A DNA stretch of 50,130 bases from Roseomonas sp. (lineage in GTDB: Bacteria > Pseudomonadota > Alphaproteobacteria > Acetobacterales > Acetobacteraceae), in NCBI GenBank assembly GCA_020249465.1, contig JADCFP010000041.1:1-50130 (forward strand), written 5' to 3'. Shown in pieces: positions 35,153-43,541 of this stretch. The translations under genes were made by a program, and so were the position numbers. The notes under the pieces were generated by a model that worked only from the letters and a program-made list of their open reading frames with translations, did not search any database and was not told the DNA's origin. Each line of letters opens with the position of its first letter. The stretch's first letter is position 1.

Positions 35153-35177
35153 TCTGCCGGCCAGGACGCCTAATCGG

Positions 35178-36035
35178 TCAAGTTATTGCTTCCGCCGCCG
35201 CCAAAACCTCCGCTGCCGCGCGCAGCAACACCCCATCGCGACGCCAGAGCGCTTCCAACACGCGGAAATGATCCGCCTCCGGCACCGGGATCAGCGCGCC
35301 GGGTGCCTGCGCCTCCGCACGGTGGCGATGAAAGACGCGGCTTTGCCGGCGGAGTTCAGGCAATTCCCGCGCGCCATAGGCAATGGCAATGGGTTTTTGC
35401 ACCACTGGCCGGCGGATCGGCGAATGCGCCGCAATCTCGTGGGGCGTCAAATGCAGCTTATCGTTCAGATTGGTCTCAGCGATGGGCGCCAATTCGTAAA
35501 TGCCGGACATGGCAAGCGCGCCCACCACCAAGGGATGCTCCGCCGCCAGCGCTGCCAAATGCCCGCCGGCGGACCAACCGGAAGCCACCACCTTACCCGC
35601 CACACCATGCGCCGCGCCATGCGCGCCGAGCCAATCCAGCGCGGCATGGATTTCACGCACGATGCGCGTCATGGAAGCCTCAGGCGCCAGCGTGTAGCCG
35701 CAAATCCCAACCGACCATCCGGCGGCCACGGCGCCTTCGGCCATGATGGCGAAATCCTCCCGCCGATTGCGCTGCCAATAGCCGCCATGGATGAAGACCA
35801 TGCACGGCGCATCAGCCCGCGCGGCGGGGTAGAGATCCCATTTCTCGCGCTCGCCATTGCCGAAGGGCAGATCAAGATGCCCGGTATGCTTGGCGCGAAA
35901 CGCCTCAGACAGCGCATTGCGATTGGCAACCTGCGCGGCGCTATCGGCCACGCCGGCCAGATTGTCATAAGCCGCATCGCGCGCGGCCTGGGGCCAGCCG
36001 GCCCAACCCTCAGCAAGCTTATAGGGGCTTGTCAT
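35178..36035 (-). CDS. Alpha/beta hydrolase, kynurenine formamidase-like
   Basis: 285-residue cytoplasmic hydrolase. The oxyanion motif HGGYW is at 83-87, the nucleophile S155 lies in GWSAGG, and a late His in PEADHFRVLEAL (about 252) completes the triad with an Asp. HGGYW and the overall length fit the arylformamidase-like branch; no other tryptophan-breakdown gene is nearby, so the substrate may differ. The start overlaps the 2-hydroxyacid dehydrogenase stop as ATGA. It is the last gene of a four-gene run. Confidence 0.85.
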   Translation of the reverse strand: MTSPYKLAEGWAGWPQAARDAAYDNLAGVADSAAQVANRNALSEAFRAKHTGHLDLPFGNGEREKWDLYPAARADAPCMVFIHGGYWQRNRREDFAIMAEGAVAAGWSVGICGYTLAPEASMTRIVREIHAALDWLGAHGAAHGVAGKVVASGWSAGGHLAALAAEHPLVVGALAMSGIYELAPIAETNLNDKLHLTPHEIAAHSPIRRPVVQKPIAIAYGARELPELRRQSRVFHRHRAEAQAPGALIPVPEADHFRVLEALWRRDGVLLRAAAEVLAAAEAIT

Positions 36036-37000
36036 GGCTTGATCACGCCAATCGGGGCGCCGGCCACGAAGGCATTGATGGCGGCAACGGTCACTTCGTA
36101 ATAGGTGCGGTAATTCTGTTCCGTCACGTAGCCCAGATGCGGTGTCAGCACGGTATTGGGCGCGCTCAGGATCGGGTGTTCCGCCGGCAGGGGCTCAATA
36201 TCAAATACATCCAAGCCGGCGCCGGCGATGCGGCCTTCCTGCAAGGCGGCAATCAAGGCTGCCTGTTCAATTAGCGGCCCGCGGCTGGTGTTCACGATGA
36301 AGGCGCTTGGCTTCATCAAGGCGAGGTCAGGCGCGGTGATGGTATTGCGCGACCGATCCGATAAAACCAAGTGCAAGGTCACCACATCCGCTTCACGCAA
36401 TAGCGTCGCCTTGTCCACACGCGTCGCGCCAATCTCGGCGGCACGTTCATCGGTCAGGTTGCTGGACCAGGCGAGCACCTTCATGCCAAAGGCCTGGCCG
36501 ATTTTGGCGACGCGCCCGCCAAGCTTGCCAAGCCCGATCACGCCAAGCGTTTTGCCTTCCAGGCCAAGCCCGACATGGGTTTGCCAGCGCCCGGCACGCA
36601 GCGCTTCCTGCTGGCGCGGAATATCGCGCACCAGGGAAAGGATCAGCCCCCAGGTGAGGTCCGCGGTCGGATCGCCCGAAGTGCCCGTGCCGCAAAACAC
36701 CACGCCACGTTCAGCGCAGGCGGCGGCGTCAATGGAACGATTGCGGCCGCCGGTCGTGATGATCAGCCGCAGGTTGGGCAAAGCTTCAATCAGCTTGCGC
36801 GGAAAGGGCGTTCTTTCGCGCATCGCCAGTATGGCATCGAAGGGTTTCAGCCTTTCCACCAGCGCCGCGTGATCGGTGATGGTATCGCGAAAAACCGTGA
36901 TTTCCAGGCCCTTCGGCAGCTTCTCCCAAGGGCCGAGGGAAAGCGCGACACCCTGGTAATCATCCAGAATGGCAAGGCGCTTGAGCGGTGCAACGGGCAT
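36032..37000 (-). CDS. D-2-hydroxyacid dehydrogenase family protein
   Basis: 322-residue NAD(P)-dependent oxidoreductase that interconverts 2-oxo and D-2-hydroxy acids. Rossmann loop LGVIGLGKLGGRVAKIG, substrate Arg in FIVNTSRGPLIEQ, acid in AGAGLDVFDIEPLP and catalytic His in LTPHLGYVTEQNYR are all present. The start MPVAPLKRLAILDDYQ is typical of a subgroup common in Acetobacteraceae and Burkholderiales. It follows the thioesterase by 16 bases. Substrate unknown. Confidence 0.92.
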   Translation of the reverse strand: MPVAPLKRLAILDDYQGVALSLGPWEKLPKGLEITVFRDTITDHAALVERLKPFDAILAMRERTPFPRKLIEALPNLRLIITTGGRNRSIDAAACAERGVVFCGTGTSGDPTADLTWGLILSLVRDIPRQQEALRAGRWQTHVGLGLEGKTLGVIGLGKLGGRVAKIGQAFGMKVLAWSSNLTDERAAEIGATRVDKATLLREADVVTLHLVLSDRSRNTITAPDLALMKPSAFIVNTSRGPLIEQAALIAALQEGRIAGAGLDVFDIEPLPAEHPILSAPNTVLTPHLGYVTEQNYRTYYEVTVAAINAFVAGAPIGVIKP

Positions 37001-37016
37001 AAGATTTTCCTTGGAA

Positions 37017-37460
37017 TTACGAAGGGTTCAAGGTGATGCGCTGCAACGCAGCGCGTAGCGTATCAGGCAAGGGGGTCGGCGTTTTCTGCGTGGCGCGATC
37101 CACATAGACATGGATCAGATAGCCCTCGGCACTCGCCTCATCCTCATCATTGCGGAAAATGCCGACCTCATAACGGACGGATGTATTGCCCGCACGCGCG
37201 CAGCGCACACCGCAGGTGATGTCATCCGGAAAGGCGATGGGCGCGAAATAGCGGCATTGCGTTTCCACCACCAGGCCAATCACCGGCGCTGTCGGGATAT
37301 GCAAAAAGCCGGACGACGTCAGGAAGCGCGCCACCGCGCTATCTATCCAGGAATAATAAATGACGTTGTTGATATGGCCGTAGACGTCGTTGTCCATCCA
37401 GCGTGTCGCGATGGGGACGAACATGGCGTAATCGGCGCGCCTGCCGCGTTGCTTGCTCAT
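37017..37460 (-). CDS. Acyl-CoA thioesterase, 4-hydroxybenzoyl-CoA thioesterase family
   Basis: 147-residue hot-dog-fold enzyme that hydrolyses acyl-CoA thioesters. The motif RWMDNDVYGHINNVIYYSW contains the likely catalytic D25 and H29 of the 4HBT family, followed by a long helix (IDSAVARFL) and beta strands. Length is normal. It lies nine bases after the NMT1-like gene and 16 before the dehydrogenase gene, so it should share their transcript. Confidence 0.9.
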   Translation of the reverse strand: MSKQRGRRADYAMFVPIATRWMDNDVYGHINNVIYYSWIDSAVARFLTSSGFLHIPTAPVIGLVVETQCRYFAPIAFPDDITCGVRCARAGNTSVRYEVGIFRNDEDEASAEGYLIHVYVDRATQKTPTPLPDTLRAALQRITLNPS

Positions 37461-37469
37461 GCGCTGCCC

Positions 37470-38375
37470 CTAACGGCCCAAGGCGCGTGTGACAATCGCG
37501 TTATCAACGCAATCGGCGAAGCTCGGCTCCCGAGCGATGACGCCCGCGCTTTTCATCGCACCGCGGAGCTGCGTGAAGGCGGCTTCGGGGAAATGCGGCG
37601 TTTCCGGCCAAAGCCGCGCGGCCTGATAGCGGGCCAGGCCATGGGTCAATTCAGCCAAGGTCACATCGGGGAAAAGCGGCGCGACACTTGCGGCGATTTC
37701 GGCGGCGGGTGCGGCATAGACAAAGGCCAAGGCATCGGCCAAGGCGCGGGTCATGGCTTCAAACTCTGCGCTGAAGCGTTGGATATTCGAAGCTGTTGCG
37801 TAGAGCGCGGTATAGGCACTCGGCCCCCGATCGGAAGCGCGATGCCACACCGCGCCGCCCTTGGCTTCCAGCCGCGTCGCGAAGGGTTCGAACATTTGCG
37901 CGACATCCAGGTGCCCTTCGGCCACCGCATCGGCGTTTTCCGCCATGGTCTTGTCGGTCACGCGCGCCAGGGCGTCCGGGTCCACCCCCGCCTGGCGCAG
38001 ATCATCCTGCAAGCACCACCAGGGGGTCGGCACTTCCTTGACACTGCCCAAGCGAAGCTTGGGCAAATCCTGCAAGCGGAAGCCGGGGTTTGGCCCGCGG
38101 CCGAGCAGCATGAAGGGATCGCGCATCACCACGGCGCAAAAGGACCGCAAGGGGCAGGTGGGATCCGCGGCGAGCATCATGATCATGCGCATCGGGCCGG
38201 ACCAGGCGACATCGGCCTGATCGGCAAGCAGGGCCTCAGCCGCCCGTGTCGGATCGCCCGCCGTTGCGCGCGTGACGGCCACGCCATGGCGCGTATAGAA
38301 GCCGCGCTGTTCGGCAACGTAAAACGGCGCGTAAAAGACCGCGCGGAAGGGTTCGGCAAGGCGGATGGGCTTCAC
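37470..38375 (-). CDS. NMT1/THI5-like protein without signal peptide
   Basis: 301-residue protein of the NMT1/SsuA-type binding fold (AVFYAPFYVAEQRGFYTRHGV, then ADQADVAWSGPMRMIM). Such proteins normally work in the periplasm as ABC-transporter receptors, yet this one starts almost directly with the first strand. GTG 38375 has AGGAG about eight bases upstream, and the frame upstream shows no hydrophobic leader. No permease or ATPase genes adjoin. The THI5 cysteine-rich motif for pyrimidine synthesis is not seen. It may be a cytoplasmic binding protein or enzyme. It heads a four-gene run with the thioesterase, dehydrogenase and hydrolase. Confidence 0.78.
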   Translation of the reverse strand: MKPIRLAEPFRAVFYAPFYVAEQRGFYTRHGVAVTRATAGDPTRAAEALLADQADVAWSGPMRMIMMLAADPTCPLRSFCAVVMRDPFMLLGRGPNPGFRLQDLPKLRLGSVKEVPTPWWCLQDDLRQAGVDPDALARVTDKTMAENADAVAEGHLDVAQMFEPFATRLEAKGGAVWHRASDRGPSAYTALYATASNIQRFSAEFEAMTRALADALAFVYAAPAAEIAASVAPLFPDVTLAELTHGLARYQAARLWPETPHFPEAAFTQLRGAMKSAGVIAREPSFADCVDNAIVTRALGR

Positions 38376-38549
38376 GATGATCGCTCCTCTGGCGCCGTCA
38401 TTCTGCCCGAGCTTGGCGCCCCGGTCAGCCCCACCCTCCCCTGCCCCGAGTCGCGGTTTGAGGCATTTCTGAACGTCGCGCGCTAAGGCCCTGCCAGATC
38501 AGCAGGAAGCATCCAACCCCTTCGCCCGCCAATCATAAGACGCTATATC

Positions 38550-38577
38550 TAGTGGGTGCCGCCGGGGTCACCCACTA
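38550..38577. promoter_or_regulatory. Hairpin in the minC leader region
   Basis: Nine-base perfect arms TAGTGGGTG and CACCCACTA enclose a ten-base loop, about 50 bases before the minC start. No T run follows on either strand, so it is not a plain terminator; a TATATC just before it could be part of a promoter. It may be an operator or a leader stem. Confidence 0.4.
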
Positions 38578-38629
38578 AAAGCTGTGGATAACTCGAAGGC
38601 GCATCGAGTCCGAGCCCTTCAGGAGTTTC

Positions 38630-39406
38630 ATGTCCAGCGCCGCGCCCAGGCCCGATACCGCCACCCGCCTTGAACCCTTTCGCCTGCGCGGGGCGAATTT
38701 CAATCTGCTTGTGCTGCGCTTGCTGGATCACCGGCCCGAGGCAGTAGTGCCGGCCATCGGCGATCAATTCCGCCGCGCGCCGGGGTTTTTGCGCTTCGCG
38801 CCCATCGTACTCGGCCTTGGGGATATTCAAGTGCCACCGAATGAGGTGGATTTCCCTGGCCTGATCAAGGGCCTCAAAGAACTTGAGATCATGCCGATCG
38901 GCACCACAGGTGGCACGGCAGAAATGCGCAATGCGGCGCTGTCCTATGGGCTGCCGCCGGTGCGCAGTGTCGGCGGCAAGGAAACGGATGATATCGCGCC
39001 ACCCGCCGCCCCGGTTGAGGGCGCGCCGCAAGCCATAGCCGCAGCGCCGCCGCCTGTCGCCACGCCGGCCGCCGCGCGCAGCACCATGGTGGTCGAACAG
39101 CCGGTGCGTGCCGGTCAGCGCATTTGGGCGGAAGGTTCGGATTTGATTGTCACCTCCACCGTCAATGCGGGCGCCGAAGTGATTGCGGATGGCAATATCC
39201 ATGTCTATGGCGCTTTGCGTGGCCGCGCCATTGCGGGCGGCGCCAGCAATATGGAAGCGCGGGTTTTCGCGCTGAATTTCGATCCGGAATTGGTTTCCAT
39301 CGCCGGCTTCTACGCCGTGCGGGAAGGCTTTCCGGCGGCACAAATCGGCAAGGCGATGCAGGTGCGCCTGGTGGGTGAGCGCATGCGCTTCGACCCCATC
39401 ACCTGA
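38630..39406 (+). CDS. minC: Septum site-determining protein MinC
   Basis: 258-residue inhibitor of FtsZ ring assembly. The N-terminal domain (residues 10-110) begins FRLRGANFNLLVLRLLD. An Ala-Pro-rich linker covers about 120-150. The C-terminal beta-helix domain carries RAGQRIWAEGSDLIVTSTVN, AEVIADGNIHVYGALRGRA and NMEARVFALNFDPELVSIAG, the MinD-binding face. AGGAG stands five bases before ATG 38630. First gene of the minCDE operon. Confidence 0.96.
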   Translation: MSSAAPRPDTATRLEPFRLRGANFNLLVLRLLDHRPEAVVPAIGDQFRRAPGFLRFAPIVLGLGDIQVPPNEVDFPGLIKGLKELEIMPIGTTGGTAEMRNAALSYGLPPVRSVGGKETDDIAPPAAPVEGAPQAIAAAPPPVATPAAARSTMVVEQPVRAGQRIWAEGSDLIVTSTVNAGAEVIADGNIHVYGALRGRAIAGGASNMEARVFALNFDPELVSIAGFYAVREGFPAAQIGKAMQVRLVGERMRFDPIT

Positions 39407-39441
39407 TGGCGGCGCGACGAAGTTTCAGGGAGGCATAGGAA

Positions 39442-40260
39442 ATGGCTCAGGTTATTGTGGTGACATCGGGCAAGGGCGGCGTCGGCAAGACGACATCCAG
39501 CGCCGCCTTCGCAACCGGCTTTGCCCAGCGCGGCAAGAAGACGGTGGTGATTGATTTCGATGTGGGCTTGCGCAACCTCGACCTTATCATGGGTGTCGAA
39601 AGGCGCGTGGTGTTCGACATCATCAATGTCATCCAGGGTGAGGCGCGGCTGAGTCAGGCGCTGATCCGCGACAAGCGTGTTGAAACGCTTTCCATCCTGC
39701 CGGCGTCCCAGACCAAGGATAAGGATACGCTGACCAAGGAAGGTGTTGCGAAGATCATCGAGGAACTTTCGAAGGAATTTGACTACATCCTGTGCGACAG
39801 CCCCGCCGGGATCGAAAAAGGCGCGCTGCTGGCGCTTTATTTCGCCGATCAGGCGATTGTGGTGACGAACCCGGAAGTCTCCTCGGTGCGCGATTCAGAT
39901 CGCATTCTTGGCGTGCTGCAATCCAAATCGAAGCGCGCAGAAGAAAAGCGCGAACCGGTGAAGGAACATTTGCTGGTGACGCGTTTTGACCCGAACCGTG
40001 TGGAAAAGGGCGAAATGCTGAAGCTGGATGATATTCGCGAAATCCTTGCCATTCCGCTGCTCGGCGTGATCCCGGAAAGCGAAAGCGTACTGCGCGCGTC
40101 CAATACTGGCACGCCGGTGATCATGGATAATGAAAGCATCGCGGGCCAAGCCTATACGGATGCGGTTTCGCGTTTCCTGGGTGAGGATGTGCCGCATCGC
40201 TTCCTGGAAGCCGAGCGCAAGGGCCTGTTCCGGCGCTTGTTTGGTGGGAGGGCCGCGTGA
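39442..40260 (+). CDS. minD: Septum site-determining ATPase MinD
   Basis: 272-residue ATPase that binds the membrane and carries MinC to the cell poles. The deviant Walker A is GKGGVGKT (10-17), then VVIDFDVGLRNLDLIMG and DYILCDSPAGIE. The C-terminal amphipathic helix RKGLFRRLFGG is the membrane-targeting sequence. A GGGAGGCA site precedes the ATG. It lies 35 bases after minC, and its stop overlaps the minE start. Confidence 0.97.
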   Translation: MAQVIVVTSGKGGVGKTTSSAAFATGFAQRGKKTVVIDFDVGLRNLDLIMGVERRVVFDIINVIQGEARLSQALIRDKRVETLSILPASQTKDKDTLTKEGVAKIIEELSKEFDYILCDSPAGIEKGALLALYFADQAIVVTNPEVSSVRDSDRILGVLQSKSKRAEEKREPVKEHLLVTRFDPNRVEKGEMLKLDDIREILAIPLLGVIPESESVLRASNTGTPVIMDNESIAGQAYTDAVSRFLGEDVPHRFLEAERKGLFRRLFGGRAA

Positions 40261-40541
40261 TGTCCTGGCTTGATTTCTTCCGTGGCCGGCGCAAGGACGA
40301 TAGCGCCGTCGCCGCCAAGGAAAGGCTGCAAATTGTGCTGGCGCATGAGCGCATCGGCCGCAATCGGGAAGATTTCTTGCCCAAATTGCAGCAGGAATTG
40401 GTGGCCGTGGTCGCACGCTATGTCGCGATTGACCCAAGCAAGGTGAATGTCAATCTGGATCGCGGCGGGGATATGTCCACGCTGGAGATCGAGATTGAAT
40501 TGCCCGCACCTTCCGCGATGCGGCTTGCGTCCGCGCGTTGA
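40260..40541 (+). CDS. minE: Cell division topological specificity factor MinE
   Basis: 93-residue protein that stimulates MinD ATPase and drives pole-to-pole oscillation. The N-terminal helix MSWLDFFRGRR, the anti-MinCD stretch AKERLQIVLAHER and the dimer domain with YVAIDPSKVNVNLDRGGDMSTLEIEIELP are all there. ATG 40260 overlaps the minD stop as TGATG; the GTG directly before it could also serve. Confidence 0.96.
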   Translation: MSWLDFFRGRRKDDSAVAAKERLQIVLAHERIGRNREDFLPKLQQELVAVVARYVAIDPSKVNVNLDRGGDMSTLEIEIELPAPSAMRLASAR

Positions 40542-40552
40542 TGATTTTCGGC

Positions 40553-40577
40553 AGGGCGCTGGATAATTCAGCGCCCT
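40553..40577. terminator. Convergent hairpin between minE and the VWA/GATase-like gene
   Basis: Nine-pair stem AGGGCGCTG/CAGCGCCCT with a seven-base AT-rich loop lies 12 bases after minE and overlaps the stop of the convergent gene. There is no strong T run on either side, so termination in both directions is likely but not certain. Confidence 0.5.
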
Positions 40578-42646
40578 TCCTGGCGCCAAGCCAGCACCAC
40601 GGTGCCGAGCAATAACAACAGCGCCAACCAAGGCGGCAGCAACGGCAAGGCGGAAATGCTGATCACGCTGTGATCCGCGTTGCGGCGCAGCCCAATCCAG
40701 CCTGCACCCGCGAAGTCACGCCCTGCCGTCACCATGCGCAATTCCGGCAGCGCCGGCGCGGCTTCCTGACCCAGCCAGCGGATCGCGCCGCGGCCCTGAA
40801 TCAAGGGGCGCAGCTTTTCGCCATCGGCGCGCAGATCAGCGATTTCCAAAGGATTTGCGACCGCAGCAGCAGCGAAAGCCACGCGCTTGCCGTCGCCCAC
40901 CTGCCACACACCGGGCATACGCGCCGCAACATCGGCAATCGCGCGCCCGCCGCCGGCATCTTCCAACCGGACCGTACTGCGTGAGCCATCAGGCGCGGTG
41001 ATGGTCACTTCAGGCGCTGGTGCCGCCTCCAGGCTGCGGCGCGCAATCGCCATGCGCCCGCCGTCAATCCGCGCCGTCAGATCCTCTTCTTCCAGCGTGG
41101 TTTCGCGCATCAGCCAATGGGCGATGCGGCGCAGCAATTCTTCCTGCGGGCCGCCGCCATCATGCCCGCGCCCCCAAAGCCAGATATGATCCGACATCAG
41201 CAGCGCCACGCGCCCCTCACCGACCCGATCCAACACCAGCAAGGGTGTGCCTTCCGGGCTTTCCATCACCGCCATGCCGCCGCGCGCCTCACCGCGCAGC
41301 CAGCGATACCAGCGACCCCAGCTTGCTTCTGTTGAAGCGCTATTGGCGCCTGACAAAGCCTCGGTCACCGGATGGCGCGCACCGAGCGTGCTGATGCGCG
41401 GACGAAACGGCCCTTCCTCCACCCCCGCACCGCGACCGATTGGGCGCGCAGGCAAAACCTGCGACAGCGGCGTGAAGGCCAAGGATGCCGGCCCCGCGAA
41501 TTCCGGGCCGACACTCATCAACAGCGCACCACCAGCACGCACATGATCCGCGATATTGCGCATATAGGCAGGCGGCAGCAGGCCGCGATTGGTGAAGCGG
41601 TCAAAGACAATCAGATCAAACTCACGCAGCTTGACCTGAAACAACTCCCGCACCGGAAAGGCGATCAGCGCCAATTCATTGAGCGGCGTCAGATCATCCT
41701 TCTCCGGCGGACGCAGGATGGTAAAATGCACCAAATCCACATTGGGATCAGCCTTCAGCAAGCGCCGCCAGGCGCGTTCGCCGGCATGGGGTTCACCGGA
41801 GACCAGCAGCACGCGCAGCCGATCACGAACACCATTCACCGTGACCACCTGGCGGTTATTGAGCGGGCTTACCTCCCCCGCGCGGGGTTCGGCTTCAAGT
41901 TCAATCACCATCGGGCCGCCGCGCGCGACGGGGACAGAAATCGCATGCTCACGCCCGATCGGGATTTCCTCACGCCGCGGCGCGCCACCATCGCGGCGGA
42001 TGATCAGCCCAGCATTGCCGCCGGAAGCTGCGCCCAAATCCTCGATCACCACGCGCAATTCGACCTGCTGGCCAACAATGCCAAAGCCGGGGGCCGAGAC
42101 CAGGCGCAGGCGCCGATCAATTTCGCCGGCGCGGCCGGGCAACAGCACGTGAAACGGTGCGTCAAAGGGCAGCAGCGCCGGCGCGTCATGCACTTGACCA
42201 TCCGTGAGCGCGATCACCCCTGCCAGCCGGGCGCGCGGCACATCGGCCAATGCCGCCCCCAGCGCGGAAAATAGCGCCGTACCGCGCTGGCCGGCTTCCG
42301 GTACCTCAATCACCCGCAAATCCAGCGCCGGCAGGCGCGCGGCGCGGGCTTCCAGCGCTACGCGCGCTGCGGCGATGCGTTCGGCGCGATCTGCAATGCC
42401 AGTGCTGTCACTGCGATCAACGGCAAGGATCGCGATATCGGGCCGCGTTTCGCGTTCTTCGCGGAGCAGGCGCGGGTTGCCGAGTGCGCCCAGCAGAATC
42501 ACCGCCGCCAGCGCCCGCCACCAAATCCCGCGCGCGCGTTGATAAACGCCATAGGCCAGGAAAATGAGCGCAATCAGCGCGAATGCCGCCAGCAGCCAAA
42601 GCGGCAGGCGGGGGAGGAAATCTATATAGGCAAGGTGCTGCGTCAT
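40568..42646 (-). CDS. Large membrane protein with VWA-like and glutamine-amidotransferase-like regions
   Basis: 692-residue membrane protein. Two N-terminal helices lie at about 14-35 and 39-58. A VWA-like domain follows (DIAILAVDRSDSTGIADRAERI, LAGVIALTDGQVHD). The middle part carries a class-I-glutamine-amidotransferase-like fold (LRVLLVSGEPHAGERAWRRLL, FDLIVFDRF, VRAGGALLMSVGPEFAG) without the usual catalytic Cys. One C-terminal helix lies at 668-688. This is the layout of COG5426-like proteins, which often sit beside MoxR ATPase and DUF58 genes. Here those partners are absent. Function unknown, perhaps envelope-related. Confidence 0.78.
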   Translation of the reverse strand: MTQHLAYIDFLPRLPLWLLAAFALIALIFLAYGVYQRARGIWWRALAAVILLGALGNPRLLREERETRPDIAILAVDRSDSTGIADRAERIAAARVALEARAARLPALDLRVIEVPEAGQRGTALFSALGAALADVPRARLAGVIALTDGQVHDAPALLPFDAPFHVLLPGRAGEIDRRLRLVSAPGFGIVGQQVELRVVIEDLGAASGGNAGLIIRRDGGAPRREEIPIGREHAISVPVARGGPMVIELEAEPRAGEVSPLNNRQVVTVNGVRDRLRVLLVSGEPHAGERAWRRLLKADPNVDLVHFTILRPPEKDDLTPLNELALIAFPVRELFQVKLREFDLIVFDRFTNRGLLPPAYMRNIADHVRAGGALLMSVGPEFAGPASLAFTPLSQVLPARPIGRGAGVEEGPFRPRISTLGARHPVTEALSGANSASTEASWGRWYRWLRGEARGGMAVMESPEGTPLLVLDRVGEGRVALLMSDHIWLWGRGHDGGGPQEELLRRIAHWLMRETTLEEEDLTARIDGGRMAIARRSLEAAPAPEVTITAPDGSRSTVRLEDAGGGRAIADVAARMPGVWQVGDGKRVAFAAAAVANPLEIADLRADGEKLRPLIQGRGAIRWLGQEAAPALPELRMVTAGRDFAGAGWIGLRRNADHSVISISALPLLPPWLALLLLLGTVVLAWRQEGR

Positions 42647-42703
42647 GGCGGACCAAGCCGGGACAACATCACCACCCCGAACCCCGCCATGACTGGCGCC
42701 GCA

Positions 42704-43366
42704 TCAGGCGGCAGTGCTGCCCACCAGGCGCCAAGTCGGGTCGGCGCTATTGAGGTCACGCTGGAAGGTCCAGACATCGGTCATTTCCGTCACCGCCTCG
42801 GCACCCGAAACAATGGAGCCATCGCGCGCCTGCACCAGATTGATCTGATCCGTCACCAGACGCACGGTGATTTCAGCAACACTGCCGCGCAGCTCGGCGG
42901 CCTCAATGCCGCTTTCCTCAACGCTGCGCAATTCCGTGCGCTGGGTCTCGCCGGCAGCCTCACGCGCTGCGATCGCCTGATCGAAGCCGGCAAAGGCTTC
43001 TTCGGACAAAAGCGGCTTCAAGGTGGCGCGATCACCACGGGCAAAGGCTTCGACAATCATGCCAAAGGCAGTCTCAGCGCCGTCCAGAAAGCGGTTCGGG
43101 TCAAAACCGCGGTCGCGCTTTTGGATTTGCATCAACGCTTCACCGGCCGGGCTGTTTGGGTCAGGAATGGCACGCCGCGCAGCGCCCTGGGACGGTTTGG
43201 GGCCGATATCCACCTCAGTCGCTGGGCCGCGCGCGGGCACCGGCGCGGTTTCGGGCTGCGCCTGACGTTCAAACCCCGTCCGGCGGCCAAGCACGCTCCG
43301 CAGGCGCAGCACCAAAAAGGCCGCAACCATCGCAAAGAGGATCAGATCTATTGGCAAGCCGCCCAT
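42704..43366 (-). CDS. Tim44-domain protein, TimA-like
   Basis: 220-residue inner-membrane-anchored protein. One N-terminal helix (GLPIDLILFAMVAAFLVLRLRSVLG) and a Pro-rich linker precede a Tim44-like domain from about residue 85 (GFDPNRFLDGAETAFGMIVEAFARGD, LKPLLSEEAFAGFDQAI, TDVWTFQRDLNSADPTWRLVGS). TimA is the alphaproteobacterial relative of mitochondrial Tim44 and may help at the membrane. Its start lies 175 bases from a divergent phosphatase gene, a region with a strong palindrome. Confidence 0.88.
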   Translation of the reverse strand: MGGLPIDLILFAMVAAFLVLRLRSVLGRRTGFERQAQPETAPVPARGPATEVDIGPKPSQGAARRAIPDPNSPAGEALMQIQKRDRGFDPNRFLDGAETAFGMIVEAFARGDRATLKPLLSEEAFAGFDQAIAAREAAGETQRTELRSVEESGIEAAELRGSVAEITVRLVTDQINLVQARDGSIVSGAEAVTEMTDVWTFQRDLNSADPTWRLVGSTAA

Positions 43367-43416
43367 GTTTTTACTCCTTAGCCCCTAATCTAGGGTCTCA
43401 ATGCCCCAAGGGCAAC

Positions 43417-43434
43417 GCTTGGCGCGCGCCAAGC
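43417..43434. promoter_or_regulatory. 18-base perfect palindrome between divergent timA-like and phosphatase genes
   Basis: The 18 bases GCTTGGCGCGCGCCAAGC read the same on both strands. A second, smaller inverted repeat (TGCCC-CAA-GGGCA) stands next to it at 43402-43414. The place, 50-70 bases from the timA-like start, fits a regulator binding site; a cruciform-prone GC stretch is the dull alternative. Confidence 0.4.
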
Positions 43435-43541
43435 AATGAAGGAATTACCCAGGCGGGAAGCCGTTTGCCCAAAAACAAGGCCGGTTGCGAGCATGTGGAA
43501 GCCTCGCTAGACAAAACCGGCTTCAAAAAAGGGCGATCAAC

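Noticed and set aside
37110-38486. 458-codon plus-strand frame over the thioesterase and NMT1-like genes
   Set aside because: Antisense shadow with biased composition; it crosses a gene boundary of the real operon.
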